A DNA stretch of 64,000 bases from G963662605 sp963667005 (GTDB lineage: Bacteria; Bacteroidota; Ignavibacteria; Ignavibacteriales; Ignavibacteriaceae), in contig OY762937.1 of NCBI GenBank assembly GCA_963667005.1, forward strand, positions 310,001 through 374,000. Direction: 5' to 3'. This document shows positions 16,271 to 24,660 of this stretch, in pieces (positions within the stretch are counted from its first letter, which is position 1; the number at the start of each line of letters is the position of its first letter). Below the pieces are notes generated by a model that saw only the letters and a list, made by a program, of their open reading frames with translations, was not told the origin of the DNA and did not search any database. The position numbers were made by a program, and so were the translations under genes.

Positions 16271-17081
16271 AGTGTAAAGCCTTTTTATGAATAATTTGGC
16301 CGATATGTTTAGCCGCTTCATCTCGCACAGGAGCAAAGCTCGGCCAGTCATTTATGTCTATAATGGTAATTTTCCCTTCGGGAGATACAATAACATCACC
16401 GCCGAATACATCAACTCCGAGAATCTCCGCCGAAGCAAAGGCCAAATCCTTGAGTTGTTGTGCATCATATGTGTATGCATTGTTGCCATTGGGATAGTAA
16501 TAATGGAGAAAATCTGTACCGAGAACTCCGTAGAACTTTATCGTATCTCCCGGCAGATGCTCCTGAATAACCGCGGTGTTTATCCCGCGTTTTTTAAATT
16601 CTCTGTAAAGCGTCGTCAATTCATCCTTGGATGAAATTTTCGTAACATCCTCTTTATGCTCAGCGTGGACATCGCCCCTTTTAATCCACAATTTTTTTGT
16701 CTCAAATTCATCGTAAACAGCCAGTACGTTGTCGTTCCCATTAGCAATAACACTCTTTGGAAATGGAATGCCTGCCTCAACAAGCATGGTTATCATTTGT
16801 ATTCTATATGTATTCAAAGCACCGGAGGGCCTGTTGATGATAAAACGTCCTTCATCTTCAAACTTGCGCAGAATGCCTAATCCTGCCGCACCCTGAGTCA
16901 TAGTGAATATGTATTGTTCTTCAATCCGGTTCTTTTCGATGAAGTCCTCTTCGTAAATACACACATCATCTCCGAGCTCTTGCAGTACTTCCGCAGTCTT
17001 GAGCAAAATCATGGCATCGTTAGTTACGTGATTAGGAGAGTAAATCTCCTTCCGTTTAATACCTGCAAATTTTAATGTCAT
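16257..17081 (-). CDS. ATP-grasp enzyme, RimK/inositol-phosphate-kinase-like
   Basis: 274 residues. Central ATP-grasp fold: LWIKRGDVHAEH (phosphate-binding lysine strand), VIQEHLPGDTIKFYGV (adenine-side glutamate and second lysine), then GVDVFGGDVIVSPEGKITIIDIN, where Asp and the DxN pair bind magnesium. The ending WPSFAPVRDEAAKHI resembles RimK-like ligases and the ITPK inositol polyphosphate kinases that share the fold. It could phosphorylate inositol or ligate an amino acid. Next to an aminotransferase and inositol enzymes, both readings are open. It is 27 bases after the MlaD-like gene. Confidence 0.75.
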   Translation of the reverse strand: MTLKFAGIKRKEIYSPNHVTNDAMILLKTAEVLQELGDDVCIYEEDFIEKNRIEEQYIFTMTQGAAGLGILRKFEDEGRFIINRPSGALNTYRIQMITMLVEAGIPFPKSVIANGNDNVLAVYDEFETKKLWIKRGDVHAEHKEDVTKISSKDELTTLYREFKKRGINTAVIQEHLPGDTIKFYGVLGTDFLHYYYPNGNNAYTYDAQQLKDLAFASAEILGVDVFGGDVIVSPEGKITIIDINDWPSFAPVRDEAAKHIGQIIHKKALHYENH

Positions 17082-17108
17082 ATGTTCCCTAATAATGTTT
17101 GCGCGTTT

Positions 17109-18071
17109 TCAGAATACCGACACGTTGACGTACTTGCCGGGGTTCTTTTTAATATCTACTATCAGATCGTTCAAATCCGTTAACAGAGTTTTAATACTCT
17201 TTAAAAGTTTTCCGTCATTAAGAACACTGCCGACGACTGTTGTGTCATTTTGTGTTTTTTGTAATAGACTCTTTAATTGCACCGAGGCGTCGTTAAACTG
17301 ATTATATAACGAGTCATTCACGACCAATTTTCCAAGGCTGCCTTTTCCGTTATGCACGTCTCCGATAACCTCTTTCAGTTCGGCGACGGTATGAGCCATA
17401 TTGTTGTATAGCGTTTTATCGTGTATAAGCATACCGATGCTGCCATCTTTTGAGTCAATCGCACCGATAAGGTTTGTCAAGCGGTTCGAAATCTGTTCCA
17501 GCCTATCCATACTTTCCCGTGTGTTAATAAGGCTTGATACCGTGCCTCTTCCGTTAGCAATTGAATCAGTTATAGTCCGGAGATTGCCGAGTATCGTGTT
17601 AATATTGGATGCTGCCGGACTTAAAGACTTCATAACATCCTCCATGCCCAAGCTGGGTTGGAATGTCACGATGCCGCCATCCGGTACCGGTGCCTCATTC
17701 TGCCTGCCGATTGATAGATGAATAAATTTATCACCTAATATTCCCAGGCTCCGTATCTCGGCTATTGTTCCCGTTGTAATCTGCTTCTGATATGAACGAA
17801 GTACTTTCAGTGTGACCAAAATATTATCCGTTTGTCTGTCCGGCCGAAAATCAATTTTTTCCACGCTACCGATTTTCACACCGCCCAGCAGAACGGGAGC
17901 GCCTTTTACCAACCCCGCCGCATCGTTGATATATACCTTCAAATCGTATGTCTTCATAAAAAAGTACTCATCTGAGCCGACGATTACCAAAAGGACGACT
18001 AAAAGAATTATTCCGGTAAAAACCGTTAGTCCGACTTTATTCTTTGTAATTTTTAATTGCTCTTCTGTCAT
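17109..18071 (-). CDS. mlaD: MlaD-like MCE-domain lipid-binding protein
   Basis: 320 residues. One N-terminal membrane helix (about 11-32, VFTGIILLVVLLVIVG), then a single MCE domain (about 40-120) with the typical AAGLVKGAPVLLGGVKIGSVEKI, then a long helical tail to the C-terminus with regularly spaced hydrophobics. MlaD-type proteins form hexameric rings that carry lipids between the inner-membrane ABC transporter and the periplasm. It directly follows mlaF (eight-base gap) and mlaE, so a complete inner-membrane complex lies in this operon. No MlaC-like soluble carrier or MlaB STAS protein is seen. Confidence 0.9.
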   Translation of the reverse strand: MTEEQLKITKNKVGLTVFTGIILLVVLLVIVGSDEYFFMKTYDLKVYINDAAGLVKGAPVLLGGVKIGSVEKIDFRPDRQTDNILVTLKVLRSYQKQITTGTIAEIRSLGILGDKFIHLSIGRQNEAPVPDGGIVTFQPSLGMEDVMKSLSPAASNINTILGNLRTITDSIANGRGTVSSLINTRESMDRLEQISNRLTNLIGAIDSKDGSIGMLIHDKTLYNNMAHTVAELKEVIGDVHNGKGSLGKLVVNDSLYNQFNDASVQLKSLLQKTQNDTTVVGSVLNDGKLLKSIKTLLTDLNDLIVDIKKNPGKYVNVSVF

Positions 18072-18079
18072 GGCTTATT

Positions 18080-18856
18080 TTACCGTTCCTGCCCGGTACT
18101 TTCGGGGCTTTCGAATATTTCATAAAGAAATTCTTTAATAAATGGATTATCTAAATGCATCACCTCTTTAATTCCACCGGCAGCCACTATTGTGCCCTCG
18201 TGCAAAACGATAAGTTTATCACCGATTGCGAGAGCATCATTCACGATGTGTGTTACAATAACGGAAGTTGTTCCGATATTTTTAAGATTTTTTATCAACT
18301 GCAATACGGCCTTTGAATTAATAGGATCCAATCCGGTAGTGGGTTCATCAAAAAGAATAATATCCGGATTAACGGTGAGCGCTCTGGCAATAGCGAGCCG
18401 CTTTTTCATTCCGCCGCTTAACTGTTCCGGATATAAGTTTTCCGTACCCGAAAGATTTACAAATGACAGCACCTCTTTGACTTTTCTGTCTATTTTTTCT
18501 GATTCTGTTTCCTCATTTTCCAGAAGAAAATACGCGACATTTTCAGCCACCGTTAAAGAATCGAATAGTGCGTTACCCTGAAAAACCATTCCGATTTTCC
18601 GGCGAATAGCAAGATCATCTTCCTCGGAAGACGTAGTCATGTCTTTCCCGTCAATATGTACCTTGCCTCCTTCAACTTTCAGAAGACCGAGAATTACTTT
18701 TAAGATTGTGCTTTTCCCAACGCCGCTTGGCCCAAGTATTACCGATATGGAGCCCCGCTCAATTTCCATCGAAACATTCCGGAGGATTTGCCTGCCGGTC
18801 AATCTGAGAGAAACCTCATGTAAGGAAATAACCGGCTGCATTACAATACCTCCCAT
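18080..18856 (-). CDS. mlaF: MlaF-like ABC transporter ATPase
   Basis: 258 residues. Walker A GPSGVGKST, Q-loop GMVFQGNALFDSLTV (characteristic of the Mla/Ttg2A group), signature LSGGMKKRLAIARAL, Walker B IILFDEPTTGLDP, and the switch histidine in VIVTHIV. It powers lipid transport with the MlaE permease. The stop-start overlap with mlaE is 16 bases, and mlaD follows in eight bases. An in-frame start a little downstream (MQPVISLHEVSL) is possible, since the first five residues are not conserved. Confidence 0.92.
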   Translation of the reverse strand: MGGIVMQPVISLHEVSLRLTGRQILRNVSMEIERGSISVILGPSGVGKSTILKVILGLLKVEGGKVHIDGKDMTTSSEEDDLAIRRKIGMVFQGNALFDSLTVAENVAYFLLENEETESEKIDRKVKEVLSFVNLSGTENLYPEQLSGGMKKRLAIARALTVNPDIILFDEPTTGLDPINSKAVLQLIKNLKNIGTTSVIVTHIVNDALAIGDKLIVLHEGTIVAAGGIKEVMHLDNPFIKEFLYEIFESPESTGQER

Positions 18857-19620
18857 ATTACTTTAGTAAAAATGAGATCGAGCGCCAATACAACAAGTGA
18901 CGACATGACTACGGAACTGATAGCATTTTTCCCGAGATTGACCGTGCCGCCCCGTGTCTTCAGTCCATAGTGGCAGCTTATGGCCGCGATAAAAAATGCA
19001 AAGAATACGGGTTTTAAACATCCGACCAGTAAATCCTTAGCCCTTATAACAGTAACTACGCTGTTCAGCAAATAAGCAAAATCAACATGGAATGTTACAT
19101 TCGTAATTACAATACCTCCGAACAATCCCGCGACATCGGCAATGAGTGTTAAAGGCAAAAACATCACAAGTGCCGATATAACACGGGGTATTACTAATTT
19201 TTTTGTGGGACTTATGCCAAACGCCCTTAGTGCATCAATTTGTTCACTCAACTGCATAGCACCGAGTTCGGATGTGTTTTTTGCCCCCGTGCGTGAAGCC
19301 AACAACAAGCCCGTGATAACGGGGCCTAATTCACGAATCATACCAAGTGAAACTGTTCTGCCGATAAGTGTAGTTGCACCAAATAGCTCAAAATTGTGAC
19401 CGGCTTCAATTGCCAGAATTATTCCGGAAAACAAGCCACCGGACACTACCATTATCAAGGCTTTGGTTCCAATCACATACATCTCTTTCAGCGTGCTGAT
19501 TTTATTTTGCTTTACCGAGGGAATTGACTTTAGAATGTCGAAGACAAACAGTGAAAACTCCTGCAATGACGCAATAGTATGTCGTATCGTGTGCAGAAAA
19601 CCTGTCGGTTTTGTTTTCAT
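18841..19620 (-). CDS. mlaE: MlaE-like lipid ABC permease
   Basis: 259 residues, five to six membrane helices. The family core is present: GGLFSGIILAIEAGHNFELFGA, GMIRELGPVITGLLLASRTGAKNTSELGAM, then QIDALRAFGISPTKKLVIPRV (split here only for length). MlaE dimers form the lipid path through the inner membrane and bind MlaD. It overlaps the nucleotidyltransferase gene by four bases (ATGA), tying transport to head-group activation in translation. Confidence 0.92.
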   Translation of the reverse strand: MKTKPTGFLHTIRHTIASLQEFSLFVFDILKSIPSVKQNKISTLKEMYVIGTKALIMVVSGGLFSGIILAIEAGHNFELFGATTLIGRTVSLGMIRELGPVITGLLLASRTGAKNTSELGAMQLSEQIDALRAFGISPTKKLVIPRVISALVMFLPLTLIADVAGLFGGIVITNVTFHVDFAYLLNSVVTVIRAKDLLVGCLKPVFFAFFIAAISCHYGLKTRGGTVNLGKNAISSVVMSSLVVLALDLIFTKVIWEVL

Positions 19621-20321
19621 TGCAGCCCTTCCGACAAAAATGCTTCGGCTTTGGCAATATCGGTTACATGATCAACATCGATAATCTTGGAGAATAGAAA
19701 TGATTGGAAGGCGTAGTCTTGTTCGGCAAGGTTCTTTAATAAGAGCCTCAAGCGCTGACCGCCGGTGTTAATAACCTTTTCGGCAACCGGATAAATATTT
19801 TTTTCGAAATAGTACATGCCTCCGGTAACGCATTTGGATTTTGTAACCGTGTCTGAAAACTTTTCTATCCGTCCCTGCTCACCGATTTCAACGTATAATG
19901 GTTTTTCATCATCTATGAAGTCCGTAACAGCCATAATACCATCACGGTTTTTACCTGATTTCACCTGATGAAAAAACGAATCAAATTCTTTTTCGTGAAA
20001 TACCGAATCGGTTGTCATAAGTATAAATGGTTTGAATTCCAGATATGGACGCATTCTATACAGGCTGTGCATCGAACTTAGCGTGGATTGAATAATGAGT
20101 GTCAATGGTACGGGTAAAATCAAAGTTTGCAAGTACCGGCGAACGTCAAGCGCTTCCTCGTTAATAATGCACGTTATGGAATCCGCTTGGTGATTTATAC
20201 ATGTTTTTAATATTCTTCCTATAAGCGGTATGCCCAATATCGGGACTAACGGTTTGGAGCAATCGAGACCTTCATTTTTCAGCCTTTCACCTTCACCGGC
20301 CGCAATAATGGCATAATTCAT
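19617..20321 (-). CDS. nucleotidyltransferase (putative inositol-phosphate cytidylyltransferase-like)
   Basis: 234 residues. The N-terminus reads AIIAAGEGERLKNEGLDCSKPLVPILG, containing the GxGxRL..KPL nucleotide-binding loop of sugar-nucleotide transferases (given in parts). MTTDSVFH supplies the metal-binding aspartate. In thermophiles an inositol-1-phosphate cytidylyltransferase is fused to a CDP-alcohol transferase; here separate genes of the same two kinds lie in one operon with inositol synthase, so CDP-inositol formation is a good candidate reaction. The nucleotide and sugar specificity cannot be read from sequence alone. Confidence 0.8.
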   Translation of the reverse strand: MNYAIIAAGEGERLKNEGLDCSKPLVPILGIPLIGRILKTCINHQADSITCIINEEALDVRRYLQTLILPVPLTLIIQSTLSSMHSLYRMRPYLEFKPFILMTTDSVFHEKEFDSFFHQVKSGKNRDGIMAVTDFIDDEKPLYVEIGEQGRIEKFSDTVTKSKCVTGGMYYFEKNIYPVAEKVINTGGQRLRLLLKNLAEQDYAFQSFLFSKIIDVDHVTDIAKAEAFLSEGLQ

Positions 20322-20347
20322 AATCTATTCTTCACGTTGTTTACCAT

Positions 20348-21076
20348 TTATTTCCCGCGTGTCCCATTCGTCAGACCCGCTTTTATGATAATGTCATATA
20401 CTCTATCTATAATACTGTCAACCGGAGGAGCTTCGGGGGGAGCAATCAAATCAAATACCTGTTGTGTGGGTAAATTCACTCCGCCGTTTTTATCTGTAAT
20501 TCTATCGTGTACAAGAAATGAATTTATTGATATACCGCTGTTCATGTATGTACGGGCTACTGACTTCGTAAGTCCACGGATACTGTACAGTGCGGCTACA
20601 GTTACATGTGACTCGGAATAATCAATCATATCCCTGAGATGAAAAAAATTAATAATACTTCCGCCTTTATGCTGCCCCAGCATTAATGAAAGCTCATATT
20701 TCATACACAGAAACGTTGTAACAAAAGGTATACGCATGGATTTATTGCATAAATCTATCGAACAATCAATTATGTTGGTCGAATCACCAGACAGGGAAAA
20801 GTTGTTTATTGCGCAATTCAAAGTTCCCAAGAACGAATAAGCTTTGATGAGTGCTGTTTCTATCTGATATGGGTCATAAGAGCGGATTGAGAATGTTTTA
20901 AATTTTTCCGAACTACCCTGTAATCGCTGCTCGATTTTCCTAATCAATAACGGGTTGGTATCCGTCATACACAGTTTAGCATCTTGCGAAGAGAATTTTC
21001 TGATAAACTCTCTTGCTAGCGAAGTTGATATACCGTGTATATATATTGACTTATTTTTTAGTAAATCCGATTCCAT
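20348..21076 (-). CDS. degenerate short-chain dehydrogenase-like protein
   Basis: 242 residues with the SDR length and fold pattern: strand-loop KSIYIHGISTSLAREF at the N-terminus, acidic residue after strand 2 (CMTDTNP), LNCAINNFSL in place of the NNAG motif, and GLTKSVARTYMNSGISINSF in the C-terminal half. The TGxxxGxG loop is altered to HGISTSLA, and the Tyr-x3-Lys catalytic pair is not visible at its place, so it may be a non-catalytic or changed enzyme. It is the first gene of the twelve-gene operon, 26 bases before the nucleotidyltransferase, and could be a scaffold or a lipid-chain reductase relative. Confidence 0.65.
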   Translation of the reverse strand: MESDLLKNKSIYIHGISTSLAREFIRKFSSQDAKLCMTDTNPLLIRKIEQRLQGSSEKFKTFSIRSYDPYQIETALIKAYSFLGTLNCAINNFSLSGDSTNIIDCSIDLCNKSMRIPFVTTFLCMKYELSLMLGQHKGGSIINFFHLRDMIDYSESHVTVAALYSIRGLTKSVARTYMNSGISINSFLVHDRITDKNGGVNLPTQQVFDLIAPPEAPPVDSIIDRVYDIIIKAGLTNGTRGK

Positions 21077-21121
21077 TGTACCGGCCGTATATTGTTTTGT
21101 TTGCCGTATTTACAAATGTTC

Positions 21122-21204
21122 TCTAAAAAAAAGACAGCCCCGGTCACGGACTATCTTACTTAAATCCGGGCGGGAAGACCGGATCACAAGCTCCGGGGCT
21201 GTCT
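21122..21204 (-). terminator. large terminator between barrel gene and inositol-lipid operon
   Basis: On the minus strand AGACAGCCCCGG (revcomp of 21193-21204) pairs with CCGGGGCTGTCT (from 21132-21143) and is followed by eight or more Ts. The 49-base loop contains extra CCGG/CCGGTC segments that can pair with the stem arms. Confidence 0.75.
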
Positions 21205-21213
21205 GTGTGTTAA

Positions 21214-21759
21214 TTAGTTGAAATAGTATCTGGCTGTTACTGTTGTTGCAGTATTCAAATAAATATCATTTTCTTCTTTCGGTATGTCGCGACTTAACTG
21301 GGCCTCGAAACCGAGCTTCTCTTTAATACCGACACTGAAGTGCTTCGAAACAAAATACTCACCTCCAAGAACGAGATTTGCATCAATGATGTTTTTTGCA
21401 TCGGGTTCGGTAGTATAAAATCCACCGGCCTTCTTCGTATTATATAATACCTCCACGCCTGTATACGGAACAAAATCGCCTTCACTGAAATTGTACAACA
21501 GTGAAGCACCAATCCGGAAATCCGTTCCGGTTACTTTTGTCTGATTTGCTGCAGCATCACCACCGGGGCTGTACAGATTGAATCCGAGTAAAACTTCCGA
21601 GGACAGATTATTTGTCCAGTAGTACTTACCGGCTAAATTAGGAGAGGTTACACCATCTATTCCAAGTCCAATCTTACCGGCTGTGATATTTTGAGCCGGA
21701 GTAAATGCCGTCATCAGCAAAACTGTGAATATTGCGAGTGCCATCTTTTTCATTTTCAT
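21214..21759 (-). CDS. outer-membrane beta-barrel protein
   Basis: 181 residues. Signal peptide MKMKKMALAIFTVLLMTAFTPAQ (cleavage about 22), then alternating hydrophobic strands with aromatic ends (GKYYWTNNLSSEVLLGFNLY, FVPYTGVEVLYN, YFVSKHFSVGIKEKLGF) and a final strand TVTARYYFN ending in Phe-Asn, as in small eight-stranded OmpA/OmpW-like barrels. Function beyond the fold is unknown. It stands alone, with a strong terminator after it. Confidence 0.8.
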   Translation of the reverse strand: MKMKKMALAIFTVLLMTAFTPAQNITAGKIGLGIDGVTSPNLAGKYYWTNNLSSEVLLGFNLYSPGGDAAANQTKVTGTDFRIGASLLYNFSEGDFVPYTGVEVLYNTKKAGGFYTTEPDAKNIIDANLVLGGEYFVSKHFSVGIKEKLGFEAQLSRDIPKEENDIYLNTATTVTARYYFN

Positions 21760-22018
21760 ATTTCCTTTATTTGATGTTTTATTTTTGAACCACTACGGTT
21801 CTTCAATTATTTGGTACCATATATGACGGAATGTCGTCCGAAAAATTGTACCAGTCTTATTTGATTCTTATTAATCAAAGTGCATGCCAGATATTAAAAA
21901 CTTGAAATTCACCAAAATCAAGCCGTTTTAATAAAAATTTGCTTATATACAAGCATTTGCTTATAATAACTCCCTGTATTTAAGCACTTTCTCTTATATA
22001 ATACTTGGAACTTGGGAT

Positions 22019-24106
22019 ATGCGACAAGAAGAACTGGAAATACTGCTTTCCATTAACGAAGCGATTGTTACAATACAAAACAAACAGAGTTTATTTAAGA
22101 CCATCTTTGAACGCCTCGCGAATATCATGCACTTTCAATTTGCCGGCATCATGATACTCGATGTAAGCAAAACGCGAGTCGAGGCTTTTATGAAAGGGTT
22201 GTATGCACCGGGTGAGTTTCTCGATTTGACCGGTGGAGTAACCGAAATGGCGCTGTCTGAATATCCTTTCAATGTATCAATAAGAACTCCGCAAATTACC
22301 CGGACGCCAATTGAGGAAATTGTTGTGCCGGAGGAATTTGACAAGCTCAAAGCAGTAAAAGAGTTTATGAATATGAACGTTATATCAGAAGTCATTCATG
22401 CTCCTTTGCTTAAGGCCGGTGAAATTATCGGATTCCTGAATTTGGGTTTTGCTGAGGCCGATACCATCAAGGATAAAGATTTCGATTTCCTTCAAAGAAT
22501 AGCGGATCTAATCGCAATTTCAGTCAGCATCAATACTGCATTCGACCAGCTTATCAGGAAGGAATATTACAAGAACACACAGCTCCGGATGAATAATAAT
22601 TTAGTTTCGGAAAAAGACAGAGATCAGCTGTTTATTAAAATTGCATCGGAAGTAAATAAAATTTTCCCGTGCGACTATATCGGTATGAATGTTAAAATCT
22701 CTTCTCCCGAAGAAAGAATCACAGTTTGCTTTACTAAAAACAAACACGGCGAGATGGTTGTTTTTCCGGTAAACAGAAACCGTGATTTGCCGCTACTAAC
22801 TCTACGCTCGCAAATAAAACCCGACTCTGAAAAAAAATATTATGAGTACAATACCGAAGAATTTGAAAACCTTTGCCGGCAATCAACACACTTTCAAGTA
22901 TTGCACAACAAACATGGGGTTAACTCGATCTTTTTTACTTCATTCAGTACACTCGAAGATTTTGAGATCAATCTTATTCTGGCAAAAAGCAGCAACGAGC
23001 GATTCTACGAGACCGAGATTAACTTTATTCTTCAAATGATGCCCCAGTTCACGCTTGTTCTTAATAATTACTTCGCTTACGAAGAGATCAACCATCTCAA
23101 AAAGCAGCTCGAGCAGGAAAAAAATTATTTACTTGAAGAAATCAACCTGCCCGAAAATTTTCAGGAGGTTATCGGTAATACACCGCAAATGCAGCAAGTA
23201 TTGTATAAGGTACAACAAGTCGCCCCACTTGATGTCACAGTGCTGATACAGGGCGAGACGGGTACCGGCAAAGAACTTATCGCGCGGGCAATCCATAATC
23301 TTTCAGATAGAAAAGACAAGGCTTTGGTGAAGATAAACTGCGCTGCACTACCTGCTCCGTTAATAGAATCCGAATTGTTCGGACATGAAAAAGGAAGTTT
23401 TACAGGCGCAATTGAGACAAGAATAGGAAAATTTGAACTTGCAAACGGTGGAACAATTTTTCTTGATGAGATAGGCGAAATGCCTCTTGAAATTCAATCA
23501 AAACTGCTGCGCGTACTTCAAGAAAATGAATTTGAAAGAGTTGGCGGTAAAAAAACATTACAGACTAACGTTCGAATTGTCGCTGCTACCAATAGAATTC
23601 TTGAGGACGAAGTAGCTAACGGTAAATTCCGCGCCGATCTGTTTTTCCGGTTGAATGTATTTCCTATTCTGGTTCCACCGCTGCGCCAGAGACTTGAAGA
23701 TATTCCTCTCTTCATCAAATATTTCCTTGAAAAGTACTCGAAAAAGCTCGGCAAAAATGTTACCTCAATAAAAAAAGCGGATCTTGAATCTCTGATGCAG
23801 TATGATTGGCCCGGAAACGTGAGAGAACTGGAGCATGTGATTGAACGGGCGATTATCATCTCAACATCAACCAGCCTTGACCTGTCCAATCTTTCATTTA
23901 CCAACATCAGGGGCAATGAAATCAATCCGTCATCCATAAAAACTCTTATTGAAGTTGAAAAAGAGCATATTATTGCAGCGTTACGTGCGGCAGGCGGAAA
24001 AGTCACCGGCGAAAACGGCGCAGCCGCCCTGTTGGGGATAAACGGGAAAACGCTTGGATCAAAAATGCGTAAGTTGGGTATTAAGCGGGAGATAATTATT
24101 AAATAG
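22019..24106 (+). CDS. GAF-domain sigma-54 dependent activator
   Basis: 695 residues. Two GAF-like sensory domains (about 1-180 and 190-360), a coiled linker (EEINHLKKQLEQEKNYLLEE), an AAA+ sigma-54 domain (about 380-615) with GETGTGKELIARAIHN, EKGSFTGAIE and TIFLDEIGEM, and a Fis-type helix-turn-helix (AAALLGINGKTLGSKMRKLGI). This is the FhlA-like layout. The sigma-54 contact loop is GSFTGA rather than GAFTGA, a tolerated but uncommon change. The signal is unknown. The start codon at 22019 has only a weak ribosome site. The next gene (ribH) is on the same strand after 89 bases. Confidence 0.92.
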   Translation: MRQEELEILLSINEAIVTIQNKQSLFKTIFERLANIMHFQFAGIMILDVSKTRVEAFMKGLYAPGEFLDLTGGVTEMALSEYPFNVSIRTPQITRTPIEEIVVPEEFDKLKAVKEFMNMNVISEVIHAPLLKAGEIIGFLNLGFAEADTIKDKDFDFLQRIADLIAISVSINTAFDQLIRKEYYKNTQLRMNNNLVSEKDRDQLFIKIASEVNKIFPCDYIGMNVKISSPEERITVCFTKNKHGEMVVFPVNRNRDLPLLTLRSQIKPDSEKKYYEYNTEEFENLCRQSTHFQVLHNKHGVNSIFFTSFSTLEDFEINLILAKSSNERFYETEINFILQMMPQFTLVLNNYFAYEEINHLKKQLEQEKNYLLEEINLPENFQEVIGNTPQMQQVLYKVQQVAPLDVTVLIQGETGTGKELIARAIHNLSDRKDKALVKINCAALPAPLIESELFGHEKGSFTGAIETRIGKFELANGGTIFLDEIGEMPLEIQSKLLRVLQENEFERVGGKKTLQTNVRIVAATNRILEDEVANGKFRADLFFRLNVFPILVPPLRQRLEDIPLFIKYFLEKYSKKLGKNVTSIKKADLESLMQYDWPGNVRELEHVIERAIIISTSTSLDLSNLSFTNIRGNEINPSSIKTLIEVEKEHIIAALRAAGGKVTGENGAAALLGINGKTLGSKMRKLGIKREIIIK

Positions 24107-24195
24107 AATTGTCCGGAATACGGGCAGCCCCCCGACTTTTGATAATTACCCAAAAAGCGATATTTTTAAACTCTATTAATAAGGAAGTTAGCACT

Positions 24196-24657
24196 ATGAA
24201 AGTTATTGAAGGAAATCTTCAGGCAAAAGATATTAAGTTTGCAATTATTGCAAGCAGATTCAACGATTTTATCGTCAACAAATTAGTTGAAGGTGCCGTT
24301 GATTGTCTAAAGCGTCATGGTGCCAGCGAAGATGCAATTACCCTTATTAAAGTCCCCGGCGCATTTGAAATCCCCGTTATGGCAGAAAAAGCAGCTCAAG
24401 CTAAAAAATGGGATGCTGTTATTTGTCTCGGCGCGGTAATTCGCGGGGCCACACCACACTTTGATTATGTTGCAAGTGAAGTAAGCAAAGGCATTGCAGC
24501 AGTTTCATTAAAACATGCCCTTCCTGTAACATTCGGTATTCTCACTACGGATTCGATTGAGCAGGCAATTGAGCGTGCAGGCACAAAGGCGGGAAACAAA
24601 GGTGCCGACGCAGCAATGAGCGCTATTGAAATGGTAAATCTGATAAAAGGAATCTAA
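24196..24657 (+). CDS. ribH: 6,7-dimethyl-8-ribityllumazine synthase
   Basis: 153 residues; penultimate step of riboflavin synthesis, condensing the dihydroxybutanone phosphate with the ribityl uracil. Family motifs: IIASRFNDFIVNKLVEGA, VPGAFEIPVMAEKAA, GAVIRGATPHFDYVA, FGILTTDSIEQA. I start at the ATG at 24196 because AAGGAAG precedes it and the protein then matches the family length; upstream in-frame codons add a non-conserved tail. It stands alone; no other rib gene is in the window. Confidence 0.96.
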   Translation: MKVIEGNLQAKDIKFAIIASRFNDFIVNKLVEGAVDCLKRHGASEDAITLIKVPGAFEIPVMAEKAAQAKKWDAVICLGAVIRGATPHFDYVASEVSKGIAAVSLKHALPVTFGILTTDSIEQAIERAGTKAGNKGADAAMSAIEMVNLIKGI

Positions 24658-24660
24658 TCC

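Noticed and set aside
23518..24153. 211-codon minus-strand frame
   Set aside because: Antisense shadow of the sigma-54 activator; its sequence is unlike a real protein.
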